Below, one piece after another: positions 15,601-15,823 of a stretch of DNA of 15,823 nt. A program made the position numbers and the translations under genes. The first letter of the stretch is position 1; each line of letters opens with the position of its first letter. The notes under the pieces are model-generated. The model was not told where the DNA came from. It did no database searches and was given only the letters and a program-made list of their open reading frames with translations. The stretch is from Nanobdellati archaeon (GTDB lineage: Archaea; Nanobdellota; Nanobdellia; UBA10117): NCBI GenBank assembly GCA_018304365.1, contig JAGVWH010000002.1, forward strand, positions 1 through 15,823. Reading direction: 5' to 3'.

Positions 15601-15823
15601 AAGTAAATAGAAGTTACCAAATCGTTCCTGTATTTAATCCTAATAAAGATGCAATAGCAGGAAGTCTTGCCTGGAATGAAACTGCAGGCAAAGCAGAGCT
15701 GACTTTAGTTGGTAATAATACGTTCTTTAAGAATTGGGAAGATGAGTGGGCAAATGTAACACCAGGTTTCAAAGCCGCGGTACTGGCTAACTGGAGTGAA
15801 ATAGATGCAACAAGTCCTATGGC
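12618..15823 (+). CDS. Giant single-helix membrane protein with tandem Ig-like repeats, 3' end beyond window
   Basis: An open frame from ATG 12618 has no stop to the right edge (at least 1068 residues). There is no N-terminal signal peptide. Residues 1-155 form a putative globular domain I do not recognise; ~161-175 is a short hydrophobic patch; ~176-360 is highly charged and low in hydrophobics, probably flexible or helical. An Ala/Gly-rich helix at 363-383 is the only clear membrane segment, followed by a Pro/Gly linker (386-410). Beyond it lie tandem domains starting near 411, 518, 611, 705, 797, 894 and 998, a period of about 93-104 residues, with a recurring A-x-D-x-D...V-E pattern like Ig, PKD or cadherin-like folds. 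About 17 sequons fall in this outer part. It is a type II surface protein, probably an adhesin, stalk or anchor, next to the divergent pilus-like cluster. Domain boundaries are by eye. Confidence 0.8.
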   Translation, partial: MVKQYSRAADNPILERFNAVQGLVSELANVIKETGLEHKFSIEKTNFGYQIKHIGKPKNLAKDAADLAADLVWHGNSSIIDTIDARNDKLRVVEPLFFKLSREGNAFLYNAGEYQGHTLVSAIPQVVKKKVKPNGNAIASVNFDTIEPTLDDYVSEHIRGICSPALISTLAFPIIGMVKQGQGKQQESEIGATPEDLKLTPRAPKSTPEELRPEDSYGNARAPTDAEQLTEVKQILKNTIDELETGKVSKDDDEGGQEYAERLASSKNPASTLGEDYDPRTGKELTSEQLAEKQKRGIGGTYLSEADENAIQEEVIAQKKRDTLGLGRPASKIERMLDVAGAATLAEEERKKREDRQALMMKLGAAAAVVGVAAAAAFGGGIIKYTPNEPPGPGPGPDNPDTPIDPNYPDWTFKTDIAPSLSHIADKEAVTGQTILVPMHVADNDIAKYGDKIDRDLKYEDTKQIIKSSKGGNDTGAFEISFDNEGNYLLNASVKDKVGKEDYQTFWANITKKPDVVNEKPEITSVRVIPTGKPGEHMLSATATDKDTGVGGIEILLDGNSYAIVNTDKFEEIINEKDFQPGNYTFSAVAWDADDPSLTSENNPTANFHSNFPPTMDIAVKNIGGDEYEFDIRASGIDNNLNSVEVYRTDTDTSLLIESLKTKDFVRNVRWDFEEDIGDIPLVFYATDGIHNVSVEKTINTLNDLIKVDVNFTQTGHDTWDYKINYDAIDNDVKSVSVISTGLDINRVNNVDTQKGTISGDINASKTDAGTYALDVIVKDNLGQEFKSNIDIVVEDHAITAIYNVYTNDNKIFNVEVIGEKDHTDITDVAIKLTGDNFELTKEYNELNITSINLNETFDASLIAPQPANVTVDIKNALGANELQYKKQVQIGDALAFIESLNASYNPVNDLLKINSAAKDNDTNIQDLEYEIRKVGQANVLSGSLLPVDGAFDSKQENANRTIDTSTLEDKTIYELAVTPKSNSVDGNPRLIQFEVNRSYQIVPVFNPNKDAIAGSLAWNETAGKAELTLVGNNTFFKNWEDEWANVTPGFKAAVLANWSEIDATSPM

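Overview
This AT-rich window looks archaeal. It encodes archaeal-type SecF and SecD, a GspE/VirB11-family ATPase beside two TadC-like membrane proteins, several small proteins with class III (type IV pilin-like) signal peptides, a TrmI/GCD14-family methyltransferase and a SpoIIM/DUF95 membrane protein. TATA boxes about 25-30 bp upstream of start codons support this. A DPANN-type or other deep archaeal lineage is possible, but that is inference; no marker in the window fixes the phylum.

Layout. (1) 1-1265, minus: a PMT/ArnT-like membrane glycosyltransferase cut by the left edge. (2) 1300-2181, minus: a SpoIIM-like membrane protein. (3) 2182-2368: an intergenic stretch with a TATA box, two inverted repeats and two tandem copies of a 38-43 nt hairpin-forming element. 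(4) 2369-4806, minus: secF then secD, translationally coupled. (5) 4859-5443, plus: a short TrmI-like methyltransferase, divergent from secF with interlocked promoters. (6) 5432-12529, minus: an eight-gene type IV pilus-like cluster in the order pilin-like, pilin-like, ATPase, TadC-like, TadC-like fused to an Ig-like domain, then three pilin-like genes. Most junctions overlap as TAATG or ATGA. (7) 12618 to the right edge, plus: a very large protein with a ~360-residue cytoplasmic N-terminus, one membrane helix, a Pro/Gly linker and at least six tandem Ig-like domains; it runs off the window.

How it fits together. Region 6 has the core of an archaeal surface filament or pseudopilus machine: one assembly ATPase, two platform proteins and five candidate (pseudo)pilins. 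No prepilin peptidase is visible. The large Ig-repeat protein is transcribed divergently from an 88 bp gap and may be a surface partner, such as an adhesin or anchor, but that link rests only on position and on shared Ig-like extracellular modules. SecDF supports export and the glycosyltransferase would supply surface glycans; many of the surface proteins carry N-glycosylation sequons.

The most notable signals are the tandem structured element upstream of the SpoIIM-like gene, the Ig-tailed TadC protein, the large inside-anchored Ig protein with an unrecognised cytoplasmic domain, and the short, motif-divergent TrmI-like enzyme.
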